Origin: Chloroflexota bacterium
GTDB lineage: Bacteria > Chloroflexota > Anaerolineae > Anaerolineales > UBA11579
Direction: 5' to 3'
NCBI GenBank assembly: GCA_019456165.1
Contig: VRUJ01000010.1
Location: forward strand, 40,540 to 104,539
DNA: 64,000 nucleotides
Shown: positions 25,869 through 34,799 of the stretch, piece by piece
Layout: each line of letters opens with the position of its first letter
Position numbering within the stretch: the stretch's first letter is position 1
Program-made: the position numbers and the translations under genes
The notes under the pieces: model-generated
What the model was told of the DNA's origin: nothing
The model's database searches: none
Seen by the model: only the letters and a program-made list of their open reading frames with translations

Positions 25869-26527
25869 TTGGAAAAATGGCGCGCATGTATTCCATGTTT
25901 ATCCTTTTGGGATTTATGATCGTGATCATTGCATTTTTCGTCGGATATTCCAACTCACAAACCGCCGCAACTTACTTCGCTGAGACTAAACTCGTTCGCG
26001 AAACCACCCTCATGACGGAGCGCGCTTCCATGGAAAGCATCGGCCAATGGCTCCCCTATTTCAAATTCCTGGGTCTCGGCTTGATCTTGGGCGGAATAGT
26101 GATGGCCTTACGCGTCATTATCGATAATCTCAAAGCTGCTGGTGAGCAAGTAATGTCAAACTTACCAACTGAGAAACGCCCACCTATGCCCAAACCTCCG
26201 TGGTTTGGCCCGCTTATGCCCATGGTGATGATGGTAGGGTTATTAATCTTCATAATTGCCCTAGTTATAGGATTCCAAAATGCAAGTGTGGCCAGTAAAG
26301 TATTTTCAAATTCGCTGCCAGTGATTGACGAAGCCGCTGCTGGTTCAACCTTGCTAGGTCAGTTAGAATCGATTCACAGCACTTCCGCCTGGTTGATCCC
26401 TTTCAAGTTCTTCGGAATCGCCACAGAATTCCTGGCCATAGTAATGGGATTGGCAACAATTATCACAATCCTCACAAACCAAACTGAAATGATCAAGAAA
26501 GGAATTCACGTCGCCCGCGGAAATTAG
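25856..26527 (+). CDS. Membrane protein with two copies of a two-helix module (first of three)
   Basis: 223 residues. Two repeats of about 85 residues each: helix, outer loop of about 45 residues, then W.P-FKF-G followed by a second helix. Repeat 1 covers residues about 10-95 (FILLGFMIVIIAFFVGYSNS; WLPYFKFLGLGLILGGIVMAL). Repeat 2 covers about 120-215 (MVGLLIFIIALVIGFQNAS; WLIPFKFFGIATEFLAIVM). They are joined by a Pro-rich linker (RPPMPKPPW). A strong AGAAGGAG site precedes the ATG. Two more genes of the same kind follow. I recognise no family; see the findings entry. Confidence 0.8.
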   Translation: MQQMIGKMARMYSMFILLGFMIVIIAFFVGYSNSQTAATYFAETKLVRETTLMTERASMESIGQWLPYFKFLGLGLILGGIVMALRVIIDNLKAAGEQVMSNLPTEKRPPMPKPPWFGPLMPMVMMVGLLIFIIALVIGFQNASVASKVFSNSLPVIDEAAAGSTLLGQLESIHSTSAWLIPFKFFGIATEFLAIVMGLATIITILTNQTEMIKKGIHVARGN

Positions 26528-26560
26528 CGAGCAATGACGCTGAATAATAGGAGATTTATA

Positions 26561-26926
26561 ATGTTAAACGTAGCTCCCCCCAAATCATCCTGGCAAGCTA
26601 AGGTATTTCCGGTACTTACAGCAATTGGCTGGATCTTAGTAATGATTTCGTTCGTGATCGGGCTTTCCCTCAGCTCGACCGCCTCCGGTTACTTTGGAGA
26701 AAATACGAAAGAATCTCGCGATGGCGCAGCTGTGGGTGACGCCCTCTTGGGCGACCTCGAAACGCTGACCGTTACCCCGCGTTGGTTGGAACCACTCACA
26801 TTCCTTGGTGTGGCTTCCTTCATGGTAGGGATTGCGCTCGCGTTCTCTACGATACCCAACCTGCTCAGCAACCGCGGCCAGGTACTGAATGTTTGTTTCC
26901 CCATCCTCGTCAAGAAGGGTGAATAA
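26561..26926 (+). CDS. Membrane protein with one copy of the two-helix module (second of three)
   Basis: 121 residues forming a single copy of the module found twice in each flanking gene. The first helix is FPVLTAIGWILVMISFVIGL, then a loop containing GYFGENTKESRDGAAVGDALLGDLE in two parts, then WLEPLTFLGVASFMVGIALAF as the second helix. TAGGAG sits just before the ATG at 26561; an upstream in-frame ATG at 26534 lacks a ribosome site. The gene lies 33 nt after the first module gene and 23 nt before the third, so the three are one transcript. Confidence 0.78.
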   Translation: MLNVAPPKSSWQAKVFPVLTAIGWILVMISFVIGLSLSSTASGYFGENTKESRDGAAVGDALLGDLETLTVTPRWLEPLTFLGVASFMVGIALAFSTIPNLLSNRGQVLNVCFPILVKKGE

Positions 26927-26949
26927 GTAAAAGTTTAGGAGAAATTATC

Positions 26950-27678
26950 ATGCGTGAAATTCAAAAAGACCCCAAACCCGGTATGCCCTTCAATATGATT
27001 GAAGGAATGATGCCTATGTTCCCAATGATCGCAGTTGTTGGTTGGATGCTGGTATTGATCGCCTTGTTCGTCGGTTTTACAGTGCTCTCACCTGCTCAAT
27101 CCGCATTCTTCGCGGATGCTAAAGAAGCCCGTGAAACTGCTGCGGCAGGTAGTACATTCGTAGATGCGAATGTCTCCAGGCACGTTATTGAAGCCTGGGT
27201 ACCTCAATTCAAGTTCTTCGGCCTTGGATTGGGCTTGATGGCCATTACTATGGCTTTGGGCACGATTGCCAAGAAACTTCGCCACATGGGCAAGGTCATC
27301 GCTGCTCACATGCCCGCCAACCTGGCCCCTCCCACCCCGCCGATTCCCGGCAGAGTGCGGATGTTCCAACTCTCTACTGTGATGGGTGTTATGATCCTTT
27401 TGGCCGCCCTTATAATTGGAATCGTTTTGGCCACTGGAGTCGTTCCTGATTATTTTAATCACACGATTGCCACTGAACTAAACACCGCAGAAGTAAATTC
27501 TGAATTGCTCTCCCAACTCGGTACAGTCAGTAGTTATGCCAAGTGGCTCAACCCCCTGCGGATTGTAGGAATGTCATTCCTGTTCACAGCCATTACTCTG
27601 GCATTAACAGTTATTATCAATACCCTACGCATGCAAGCAGGAATGTTGGTACAGTTCTACAACAAAGCGAGTGGCTGA
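26950..27678 (+). CDS. Membrane protein with two copies of the two-helix module (third of three)
   Basis: 242 residues, again two modules. The first (about residues 20-110) has MIAVVGWMLVLIALFVGF and WVPQFKFFGLGLGLMAITMAL. The second (about 135-235) has MGVMILLAALIIGIVLATGV and WLNPLRIVGMSFLFTAITLAL. They are joined by a Pro-rich linker (APPTPPIPGR). The loop of each module has an acidic, Ala-rich stretch such as ADAKEARETAAAGS. TTTAGGAG precedes the ATG. A strong terminator 47 nt downstream closes the three-gene unit. Function unknown. Confidence 0.8.
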   Translation: MREIQKDPKPGMPFNMIEGMMPMFPMIAVVGWMLVLIALFVGFTVLSPAQSAFFADAKEARETAAAGSTFVDANVSRHVIEAWVPQFKFFGLGLGLMAITMALGTIAKKLRHMGKVIAAHMPANLAPPTPPIPGRVRMFQLSTVMGVMILLAALIIGIVLATGVVPDYFNHTIATELNTAEVNSELLSQLGTVSSYAKWLNPLRIVGMSFLFTAITLALTVIINTLRMQAGMLVQFYNKASG

Positions 27679-27724
27679 TTAAGGTAGAAGTAACCCTTAA
27701 AAGAAATATCAAACTATTTATATC

Positions 27725-27761
27725 GCATCACTACCTATCGGTAGTGGTGCGGTTTTTTTTT
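27725..27761 (+). terminator. Intrinsic terminator of the three-gene membrane cassette
   Basis: GCATCACTACC / GGTAGTGGTGC pair as an 11-bp stem (one G-T) with a TATC loop, followed by nine T residues at 27753-27761. Confidence 0.95.
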
Positions 27762-27873
27762 AGAGACTAAACAAGCAAATTGTTTTTCGCATCTATAACT
27801 TTGAATTGGTGTTAATAATAATATCTCCCGCGTGAGTTTATGATAAAATGGCAGCCATAAGAAGGAGGCTGAA

Positions 27874-28986
27874 ATGGAAGAACGCTATGGAAACATCGTC
27901 GGATGGGGAAAATATACGCCAGAACGGGTAGTCACAAATGCTGAGTTGGAGGAAAAAGTTGATACCTCACATGAGTGGATCGTTGAACGTACAGGAATTC
28001 ACCAACGACATATTGTAAGCGAGGGTGAGCATACATCATATATGGCTACAGAGGCAGGCCGCGCGGCACTTAAGAAGGCAAATATCCGCGCTCGGGACCT
28101 CGATCTAATAATTGTAGCTACTTCCAGTCCAGACTACTTAACTCCTCCCATTTCTTCCCAAGTTCAACAAGCCTTAGGCGCGAAAGATGTTGGTGCTTTC
28201 ACTTTAGTAACCGGCTGTACAGGATTCGTTTACTCTTTAGCCACTGCCCAACAGTTTATCGCTGCGGGAACAGCAGACAAAATCCTTGTAATTGGTGCCG
28301 AATTGATTTCGCGCTGGCTTGACTGGGAAGACCGTGAAACGTGTGTATTATTTGGCGATGGCGCTGGAGCAGTGGTGATGGAAGCAAGCAACCAACCTGC
28401 TGGAGTTCTAGCTTACACATTGGGCTCTGACGGCTCAAAAGCAGAGCATCTGATTCTTCCCGGAGGCGGCAGCAGGAATCCTCCTTCAACCGAAATGATT
28501 GAGCAAGGCTTACATAAACTGCAAATGAATGGTCGCGAAGTCTTCAAATTCGCCACCCGCATTATGGGCAAATCTCTGAAAAAAACCATTAAGAAAGCTG
28601 GGCTGACAGTTGAAGATATTGATCTCTTTATTCCCCACCAGGCCAATAAACGCATCATCGATTCTGCTGCCCGTCAGGTTGGTTTACCTAAAGAGAAGGT
28701 ATTCGTAAATATTCAAAATTATGGTAATACTTCCGCAGCCTCAATACCGATAGCATTATGCGAAGCCCTGGAGCAGGACAAAGCCAAAATCGGAGACACC
28801 TTAGCCTTCGTAGCATTTGGAGCAGGTCTTACCTGGGCAACCGCGGTAGTGAAATTAACCGAGCGTGAGCAGCCGGAGAAGAAGAGCATTTGGCAACTGC
28901 CAATCCTAAAATGGTTTTCCCGCAATGGATTCAGGAGAGTGGCCAAGAAAGAAGCGCCTGAACCGGAAGCGGTCGAGGAAGTATAA
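27874..28986 (+). CDS. fabH: 3-oxoacyl-[ACP] synthase III
   Basis: 370 residues; starts fatty-acid synthesis by condensing an acyl-CoA with malonyl-ACP. The catalytic Cys is in TGCTGFVYS (about residue 115), the His in FIPHQANKRII and the Asn in NYGNTSAASIP, so the triad is complete. Residues 335-370 are an extra charged C-terminal tail (KKEAPEPEAVEEV at the end) not found in typical 320-residue FabH. GAAGGAGG precedes the ATG. It is flanked by terminators on both sides and so is expressed alone, without other fab genes nearby; a role in branched-chain or secondary lipid synthesis is possible. Confidence 0.93.
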   Translation: MEERYGNIVGWGKYTPERVVTNAELEEKVDTSHEWIVERTGIHQRHIVSEGEHTSYMATEAGRAALKKANIRARDLDLIIVATSSPDYLTPPISSQVQQALGAKDVGAFTLVTGCTGFVYSLATAQQFIAAGTADKILVIGAELISRWLDWEDRETCVLFGDGAGAVVMEASNQPAGVLAYTLGSDGSKAEHLILPGGGSRNPPSTEMIEQGLHKLQMNGREVFKFATRIMGKSLKKTIKKAGLTVEDIDLFIPHQANKRIIDSAARQVGLPKEKVFVNIQNYGNTSAASIPIALCEALEQDKAKIGDTLAFVAFGAGLTWATAVVKLTEREQPEKKSIWQLPILKWFSRNGFRRVAKKEAPEPEAVEEV

Positions 28987-29013
28987 TCCACATATCGGAA
29001 TGGTCACTTTACA

Positions 29014-29050
29014 ATAGCCCTGGCTTATTTAGCCGGGGCTATATATTTTA
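29014..29050 (+). terminator. Intrinsic terminator after fabH
   Basis: ATAGCCCTGGCT / AGCCGGGGCTAT form a 12-bp stem (one G-T pair) with a TATTT loop, then ATATTTTA. It lies 28 nt after the fabH stop. The remaining bases to 29197 are AT rich with no other feature. Confidence 0.85.
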
Positions 29051-29197
29051 CGCTTTATTTAAAATAGATTTACGTAGAATTTTTAGCAACAATTGAAGGT
29101 ATCAACGCCAAACTTGTAATTGATATCTAAACCTTTGGTGGTTTTCAAATAAAATCAGGTAAAAAACAGTCTAATACACATTAGCCGTTTTTTTTAG

Positions 29198-29875
29198 TCA
29201 GATGGAATCATCTTGTTCAGCCCCAGACAACCAACCGCGTTTAGCTGCCTCTGCGATGGCGGCCGCCCGTGAATTCACACCGAGCTTGTTGTAAATGGAT
29301 GTCAAGTGGGCCTTGACGGTCCGCTCAGTAATGCTTAGATTATAAGCAATCTCCTTACTCGTCCCACCTTGAGCAACTGCGTTAAGTACTTCATTCTCCC
29401 GCTCTGTTAAATTTATTCCTCCACTATTTCTATTTGGCGACTTCTGGCTTTCCCCAGTGAAAGATAAGACACGGTTGATAATTTCTGAGGTGAGCAATGT
29501 TTCACCACGCGCCGCGACTTTAATTGTGTCGAAAAGCACTTCTCGTCCAGTATCTTTGAGCAAATACCCACGCGCGCCAGCTTTAAGGCCTTGAAGCATG
29601 AGCTTATCTTCGTTGTAGGTTGTAAGGATGATGACGGCAATATCCGGAAAATCCTTTTGGATATGCTTGATAGCGGTGATACCGTCCATGCGCGGCATGC
29701 GTAAGTCCATAAGGATAACATCAGGTTTAAGATCAGTTATCAATTTTATTGCCTCCGCGCCATCAGCAGCCTCGCCCACTACCTCAAACTTGTCCACAGT
29801 CTCTAAAATCAACTGCAATCCCTCCCTTACAATAGCATGGTCATCCGCGATTAATATCCTAATCTTATCTTGCAT
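29198..29875 (-). CDS. NarL/LuxR-family response regulator
   Basis: 225 residues. The receiver domain (1-120) has the acidic pair DD, phospho-acceptor Asp in VILMDLRMPRMDG (about residue 56) and Lys in YLLKD. The C-terminal LuxR-type helix-turn-helix (about 155-215) shows LTERENEVLNAVAQGGTSKEIA and TVKAHLTSIYNKL. The paired histidine kinase gene lies 3 nt upstream. The divergent ABC exporter genes are the likely target, as in other NarL-type systems placed next to an ABC-2 transporter; this is inference from position. Confidence 0.94.
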   Translation of the reverse strand: MQDKIRILIADDHAIVREGLQLILETVDKFEVVGEAADGAEAIKLITDLKPDVILMDLRMPRMDGITAIKHIQKDFPDIAVIILTTYNEDKLMLQGLKAGARGYLLKDTGREVLFDTIKVAARGETLLTSEIINRVLSFTGESQKSPNRNSGGINLTERENEVLNAVAQGGTSKEIAYNLSITERTVKAHLTSIYNKLGVNSRAAAIAEAAKRGWLSGAEQDDSI

Positions 29876-29878
29876 TAT

Positions 29879-31153
29879 TCATTCACCAATTAGAGGAAGC
29901 TGCATGTGAATTTCAGTCCCATTGTTGGGTGCGCTGACGATAGACAAACTACCTCCAGCGAGTTTTGCACGTTCCCTCAAACCCAATAATCCGTAATGTC
30001 CCGGTAGTGAAAACGCGGATTCCACCTCAAAACCAATTCCATCATCTTTAATATTTATTCCAAGGATATCATTATGTGCTTGAATCTTTAGTGACACATT
30101 TGAAGCTTTGGCATGTTTGGCTACATTCCTCAAGCTTTCAATTACAGCCCTTTCAGTATTCTCGATTAGCGTCTGGCTCAATTCCTGAGGTAAATCCAAC
30201 TCAAGCTCACACGAGATTCCATTGGTATGTTCGAACTTCGCGGCCACATCAACTAACTCATCTCTCAAATCTTGAACGCCAAAACGCTCCATTCGTAAAT
30301 CATCGATTGCTTTGCGAGAATCAGCAAGAGTGGCGCGAGCTCTAGTCATTGCCTGCTGGACGATCTCATCTGCACGTTCGTATGTACCTCCCTCAAGATG
30401 CGAATCAACCGCTTCTAATTGCAATACCAAACCGGCAAGCCCTTGTGCGAGCGTGTCGTGAAGCTCGCGCGCCATGCGTTGCCTTTCTGCCTTCAGAGTC
30501 AGGTCTTCTACCTGGAGAGTATATTCAGCCAACCGGGAGTGGGCAACCTCAAGTTCTTTTAGGAGAGTTCGGGCACGGTCGCGTGCTTCAATCTGGCGGT
30601 TAAAAAGGACGATAAAAATAATGACAAATATAATGGCTGGAATAAATGTTGAAACTATTTGTTCGGCTGCAAACAAATCACTTGATAGCATGAAACTGAA
30701 TAATGCTAATGTAACAAAATATGCTACTGCAATCACCGATCTGCGCCTATTTCCGATAATTCCGATTCCCTTTCCGATCAACGCTGCAAACAAGGAAACT
30801 ACTAATGGGGGATGTAAACTTATTAATACAAGGAATAAAGCCAAAATTCCTTGTATTGAAAGGTAAACATAGGTTCTGCGTACAGAATAAGAAAGATTAA
30901 TTGCCATCCAGTAAAGAAGAATGTGAAGGAAGAATAATATCGAAAACACACCCAATCGCCATGGATCATTTAATTCGGTAGATGAATTTACCGACTGTAC
31001 ATACATAAATCCCAGGACAATTGTGATTAATATAAAGAATGGAGCGATTTCTTTAAATTCTTCCAGGTTCTCCTCACCGGGAGGAATGAACAATTCTTTA
31101 ATTTTCCTTCGAATATTTTTATTCTTTTCCATTTCATTTTTATTGTACTCCAC
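29879..31153 (-). CDS. Membrane-bound NarL-type sensor histidine kinase
   Basis: 424 residues. Residues about 40-185 contain five or six membrane spans with almost no extracellular loops, typical of intramembrane-sensing kinases. A coiled stretch (190-225) leads to a HisKA_3 domain with the phospho-acceptor in MARELHDTLAQGLAGLV, then a HATPase domain with NVAKHAKAS, DDGIGF and GHYGLLGLRERA. The start is GTG at 31153 with AGGA upstream; an ATG at 31132 is the alternative. It is transcribed with its regulator and divergently from the ABC exporter. Confidence 0.92.
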   Translation of the reverse strand: MEYNKNEMEKNKNIRRKIKELFIPPGEENLEEFKEIAPFFILITIVLGFMYVQSVNSSTELNDPWRLGVFSILFFLHILLYWMAINLSYSVRRTYVYLSIQGILALFLVLISLHPPLVVSLFAALIGKGIGIIGNRRRSVIAVAYFVTLALFSFMLSSDLFAAEQIVSTFIPAIIFVIIFIVLFNRQIEARDRARTLLKELEVAHSRLAEYTLQVEDLTLKAERQRMARELHDTLAQGLAGLVLQLEAVDSHLEGGTYERADEIVQQAMTRARATLADSRKAIDDLRMERFGVQDLRDELVDVAAKFEHTNGISCELELDLPQELSQTLIENTERAVIESLRNVAKHAKASNVSLKIQAHNDILGINIKDDGIGFEVESAFSLPGHYGLLGLRERAKLAGGSLSIVSAPNNGTEIHMQLPLIGE

Positions 31154-31297
31154 CTGAGGATTCCTGCCATTGGTCGGGAGTACATCGTACGAAAGGGTAA
31201 GTTGGAAATGTATGATTAGACGATGTCAGATATGACAATTATGTTTATATTATCCATAGAAAAAATTTACTTTTTTTATCGTTCAAGGAGAAATCGT

Positions 31298-32215
31298 ATG
31301 ACAGAATCAATTATCCAAGTGAAAGACTTCCGCAAGACTTACGGTGATTTCGTCGCCGTTGATGGCATAAGTTTTGACGTGAAGGAAGGGGAGATCTTCG
31401 GTCTGCTCGGACCCAATGGAGCCGGGAAGACCAGCACCCTCGAAAGCCTCGAGGGTTTGCGTGACCTAAATGGTGGTTCAATGCGCGTAGCGGGCATCGA
31501 CCCAACAAAGGAACAGCCAAAACTTCGTAACCTAATCGGTGTACAGCTTCAATCTGGCGGGCTGCCGGAAACCTTTACTCCGGACGAAGCGATGAAGTTC
31601 TTCTGCGCTTATCACGATGTTGCGCCGCGCTTCGATTTGCTAGACCGCATGGGTTTGGAGGGGAAACGCAAAACACAATACCACGAACTATCGACAGGGC
31701 TGCAGCGCCGTTTGGCTTTGGCCTTGGCCGTTGCTCACCAGCCTAAGGTGCTTTTCCTGGATGAGCCGACTGCTGGATTGGATGTGCCCTCACGCGTTGA
31801 GCTGCACGAAATGATGCGCGAACTTCAAGCCGCTGGCACCACGATAATATTAGCCACACATGATATGGCTGAAGCAGAAGAAATGTCTGATCGGGTGGCC
31901 ATTATGTTAAGCGGAAAACTTGTCACTATTGGTACACCGATGGAAATCACCGCTAAAGGCGCAGGATTAACTAAAGTTTCAGTACGCACAAAAAACTCAA
32001 GCTTATCTAATTCTGGTGCTAATTTTCCAGCAGTAAATCAACATACCCAAAAAGAAGATTACGACGTTTACTTCAGTACTGATATTGGCCCCACTGTTTC
32101 AGCCATAATCGCACACGTCGAAGCTCAGAATGATACCCTCATCGACTTACGTGTAGAACGACCTTCCCTAGAAGACCGTTTCCTAGAAATAGCAACCTCC
32201 GGAGGCACAAAATGA
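31298..32215 (+). CDS. ABC exporter ATP-binding protein
   Basis: 305 residues. Walker A GPNGAGKTS, a signature-like STGLQRRLALALAVAH in place of LSGGQ, Walker B VLFLDEPTAGLD and the H-loop LATHDMAEA are all present. The C-terminal 70 residues are the DrrA/CcmA-type extension. The ATG at 31298 is preceded by AAGGAG. The permease gene overlaps by 4 nt (ATGA), so the pair forms a half-size ABC-2 exporter, possibly for a drug, lipid or peptide. Control by the divergent two-component system is likely. Confidence 0.93.
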   Translation: MTESIIQVKDFRKTYGDFVAVDGISFDVKEGEIFGLLGPNGAGKTSTLESLEGLRDLNGGSMRVAGIDPTKEQPKLRNLIGVQLQSGGLPETFTPDEAMKFFCAYHDVAPRFDLLDRMGLEGKRKTQYHELSTGLQRRLALALAVAHQPKVLFLDEPTAGLDVPSRVELHEMMRELQAAGTTIILATHDMAEAEEMSDRVAIMLSGKLVTIGTPMEITAKGAGLTKVSVRTKNSSLSNSGANFPAVNQHTQKEDYDVYFSTDIGPTVSAIIAHVEAQNDTLIDLRVERPSLEDRFLEIATSGGTK

Positions 32216-33021
32216 ACGCTTTTATCAATCACTTCAACTTTCAATTCCGCGTCGGCATCCGTGATAAACAGGCATTTATGTTGAATTACTTATTTCCACT
32301 TGGATTCTTCTTCATGATGGCTTTTATTATGGTTGACATTAACCCTGATTTTCTTGAGACCCTGATCCCAGTGATGGTAACTTTTGCGATCATTGCCTCC
32401 ACTTTGCTGGGTATCCCAGACCCATTAGTAAAGGCACGCGAGGATGGCATCTACCGCACCTATAAAATTAATGGTGTTCCCGCACTGTCAATATTGATTA
32501 TCCCTGCTTTGACAGCCATGCTGCATTTATTGATCGTTTGCACGATCATCACGGTTACATCGATATCTCTTTTTGATGCTCCCGTGCCTGTGGATTGGTT
32601 TGGATTTGTCTTCACCTTTATGGCAATTGCAGCCGCATCAACCGGAATCAGTGTATTAGTTGGTGTGATCTCCCCATCTACCCGCATGACCGTGTTGTGG
32701 TCACAGGTAATCTTTCTTCCCTCTATGTTATTGGGCGGGTTGATGATCCCCAACAGCCTATTACCAGAAGCAGCTGGGAAAATCGCTCAAGTTCTACCGT
32801 CTACCCATGCGATGAACGCATTCAATGCTTTGGGAATGGGCAGCTCAGCAGATTTTAATCCTTGGGGGTCGGTTGTAATATTGGTCCTGGGTGGTTTGCT
32901 GGCATTTGGGTTGGCGGTCTACCTATTCAGCTGGGACAGCCGCAACGCAGAACGGCGCGGCAGCCCTTTATTAGGTTTGTTAGCTCTGCTGCCATTTTTA
33001 GTAGGAATATTTTTGTCTTGA
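32212..33021 (+). CDS. ABC-2 type permease
   Basis: 269 residues with six predicted membrane spans and the ABC-2 pattern: an N-terminal amphipathic stretch (FQFRVGIRDKQAFMLNYLFPLGFF), then spans grouped around VLWSQVIFLPSMLLGGLMIP, and a C-terminal span ending in FSWD. It partners the ATPase encoded just upstream, with which it overlaps by 4 nt. The cargo is unknown. The gene is followed by the inverted-repeat element at 33086-33209. Confidence 0.9.
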   Translation: MNAFINHFNFQFRVGIRDKQAFMLNYLFPLGFFFMMAFIMVDINPDFLETLIPVMVTFAIIASTLLGIPDPLVKAREDGIYRTYKINGVPALSILIIPALTAMLHLLIVCTIITVTSISLFDAPVPVDWFGFVFTFMAIAAASTGISVLVGVISPSTRMTVLWSQVIFLPSMLLGGLMIPNSLLPEAAGKIAQVLPSTHAMNAFNALGMGSSADFNPWGSVVILVLGGLLAFGLAVYLFSWDSRNAERRGSPLLGLLALLPFLVGIFLS

Positions 33022-33085
33022 AATCAATTTGGAATGAAACAATAACAGATTTCTTATACAATAATCATCTCACTAATTTACACAT

Positions 33086-33209
33086 AGGGGGCTGTCCCAT
33101 AAGTAGGTTTCGTGTAATTGTAACCACCACATGTTGAGGTTTCGGAAAAAACCAACCCCAATATGTAGGAGTTTGCGGATATCGAGGGGAACTTTTGGGA
33201 CAGCCCCCT
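33086..33209. mobile_element. Short element with 19-bp terminal inverted repeats (MITE-like)
   Basis: The left end AGGGGGCTGTCCCATAAGT (33086-33104) and the right end ACTTTTGGGACAGCCCCCT (33191-33209) are inverted copies with a single mismatch, bounding 124 bp. GGGGCTGTCCCA-type ends resemble terminal repeats of IS elements. A second, imperfect inverted repeat lies inside (ACATGTTGAGGTT and AACCCCAATATGT). There is no coding capacity and no clear target-site duplication. Lying between two convergent genes, it could also act as a terminator (stem followed by TTTT on the plus strand). Confidence 0.6.
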
Positions 33210-33254
33210 TTTGGTTTCAACAGAATTTCATTCCCCCCGTTAATAAAGGCTGAC

Positions 33255-34760
33255 TCACCCATGAGCCACTTTGACTGCCATCCGATCGATCTCCCCATTT
33301 TCAAGTCTGGGAAGTTTGTTAACAAAATCTACCTGCTGGGGTTTTTTATATGATGCAATCTTTTCCCCTGCAGCAGAGATAATCTGCTCAGCTGTAATGG
33401 TTTTCCCCTCGGCCAGCTCGACTACCGCTTTAACAGCTTCGCCCCATTTTTCATCTGGGACACCGATCACACAAACTTCCGTGACTTCGGCCAGTTCTCG
33501 AACAGCATGCTCGACTTCAGCGGGGTAAACGTTTTCACCACCCGTTTTGATTAATTCTTTTTCCGGTTTTCGTCCGATGTAATAGAGATAGCCTTCTTCA
33601 TCCACCTTGCCGACGTCGCCTGTATGATGCCAACCGTAGCGGGAGGTAAAATTTGTAGCATCTTCATCGCGCCAATATCCCGCGAAAACTAATGGACCTT
33701 TCACAGTAATCTCACCAGGATCTCCAACGGGAATTTCTTCACCTGCACTGTTGGCTATGCGCAATTCTAGGTTTGGCACTACTTTTCCAGCTGAACCAGG
33801 TTTTTCTGCAACATTCAAAAATGTGGCGATTCCACTGGTTTCGGTCTGCCCAAATCCCGTCCAATATTCAGCCCCCACATCAATAATAAATTTTTTTACA
33901 ACTTCTGGTGGATTGAGCAGCCCAAAACAATATTTTAGGGAACTCCAACTAGCTTCAAGCTGCTCGCGAGCTCCAAGCAGCATTTCTAGCATCGGAGGAA
34001 ATGTACCAATTAATGTCACCTGATGATCATCGATCAACTTGGCACCCAAGGCTGGGTCGAAGGTCTCCATAACAACATTAGCGCCACCAGCCCAGGCGAT
34101 CCCTAGAGAATTGTTCAAACCAGCGATATGGAAGAATGGGAGCACAGCCAAAAAGCGATCTTCAGGAGTTAATTTGAATGATTCAACGAAAAGTGAACTT
34201 ACTGCTGCAAAATTCCCATGAGTAAGTACAGCCCCGCGAGGTACACCGCCAGTCGCTGCCGTGGAGATGATAGCTGCTGGGTCTTGGCTTTCAACTGCTT
34301 CGGCAGATCTGATCTCATCATTATAAATTTCTGTGAGAAGACCGTATCCCAGTTTGGATTCGGTTCCAAATAATAATTTCGTAGGAATAGCAGTTAAATC
34401 CGCACCTTCCAATTGCGATAAAAATTCGGGATCTACAACCAGCATTTTTGGGTCAGCTAGTGAAATAATTCCAAAGATTTCATCTGCAGCTAAGCGCCAA
34501 TTAACCGGATATAGAATCGCTCCAATTTTTGCACAGGCCACGAGTAATTCCATAAAAGCGACAGAGTTTTGAGCCAAGATACAAACCCGGTCCCCCTTTG
34601 ATACATTGTGATCGCTCAATCCAGCCGCAAGTTTGTCAACCCGTTCTAAAAACTGGGCGTACGTGACCGTTTCCTCCCCAGCAATAAATGCAGGAGATTG
34701 GCCGAATGCTTGAGCATTATGTTCAAATAAAGCATAAATTGTTTTTGTTTTCAAATCCAT
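33255..34760 (-). CDS. AMP-dependent acyl-CoA synthetase-like protein
   Basis: 501 residues of the ANL superfamily, which activates a carboxylate as acyl-AMP and then acyl-CoA. It has the GFGQTETSG core A5-type segment, YWRDEDATNFTSRYGWHHTGDVGKVDEEGYLYYIGRKPE and GGENVYPAEVE. The P-loop (A3) reads TAATGGVPRG instead of the usual TSGTTGxPKG, which is an unusual change. The C-terminal catalytic Lys of the A10 motif would be in SYKKPQQVDFVNKLPRLENGEIDR, where the expected Lys appears to be Glu; both points suggest altered activity. It is the last gene of the Liv-type transporter operon, 39 nt after the ATPase gene. Confidence 0.87.
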   Translation of the reverse strand: MDLKTKTIYALFEHNAQAFGQSPAFIAGEETVTYAQFLERVDKLAAGLSDHNVSKGDRVCILAQNSVAFMELLVACAKIGAILYPVNWRLAADEIFGIISLADPKMLVVDPEFLSQLEGADLTAIPTKLLFGTESKLGYGLLTEIYNDEIRSAEAVESQDPAAIISTAATGGVPRGAVLTHGNFAAVSSLFVESFKLTPEDRFLAVLPFFHIAGLNNSLGIAWAGGANVVMETFDPALGAKLIDDHQVTLIGTFPPMLEMLLGAREQLEASWSSLKYCFGLLNPPEVVKKFIIDVGAEYWTGFGQTETSGIATFLNVAEKPGSAGKVVPNLELRIANSAGEEIPVGDPGEITVKGPLVFAGYWRDEDATNFTSRYGWHHTGDVGKVDEEGYLYYIGRKPEKELIKTGGENVYPAEVEHAVRELAEVTEVCVIGVPDEKWGEAVKAVVELAEGKTITAEQIISAAGEKIASYKKPQQVDFVNKLPRLENGEIDRMAVKVAHG

Positions 34761-34799
34761 GACCTACCCCAAATTATTTATTTCCGAATAAGACAATAA

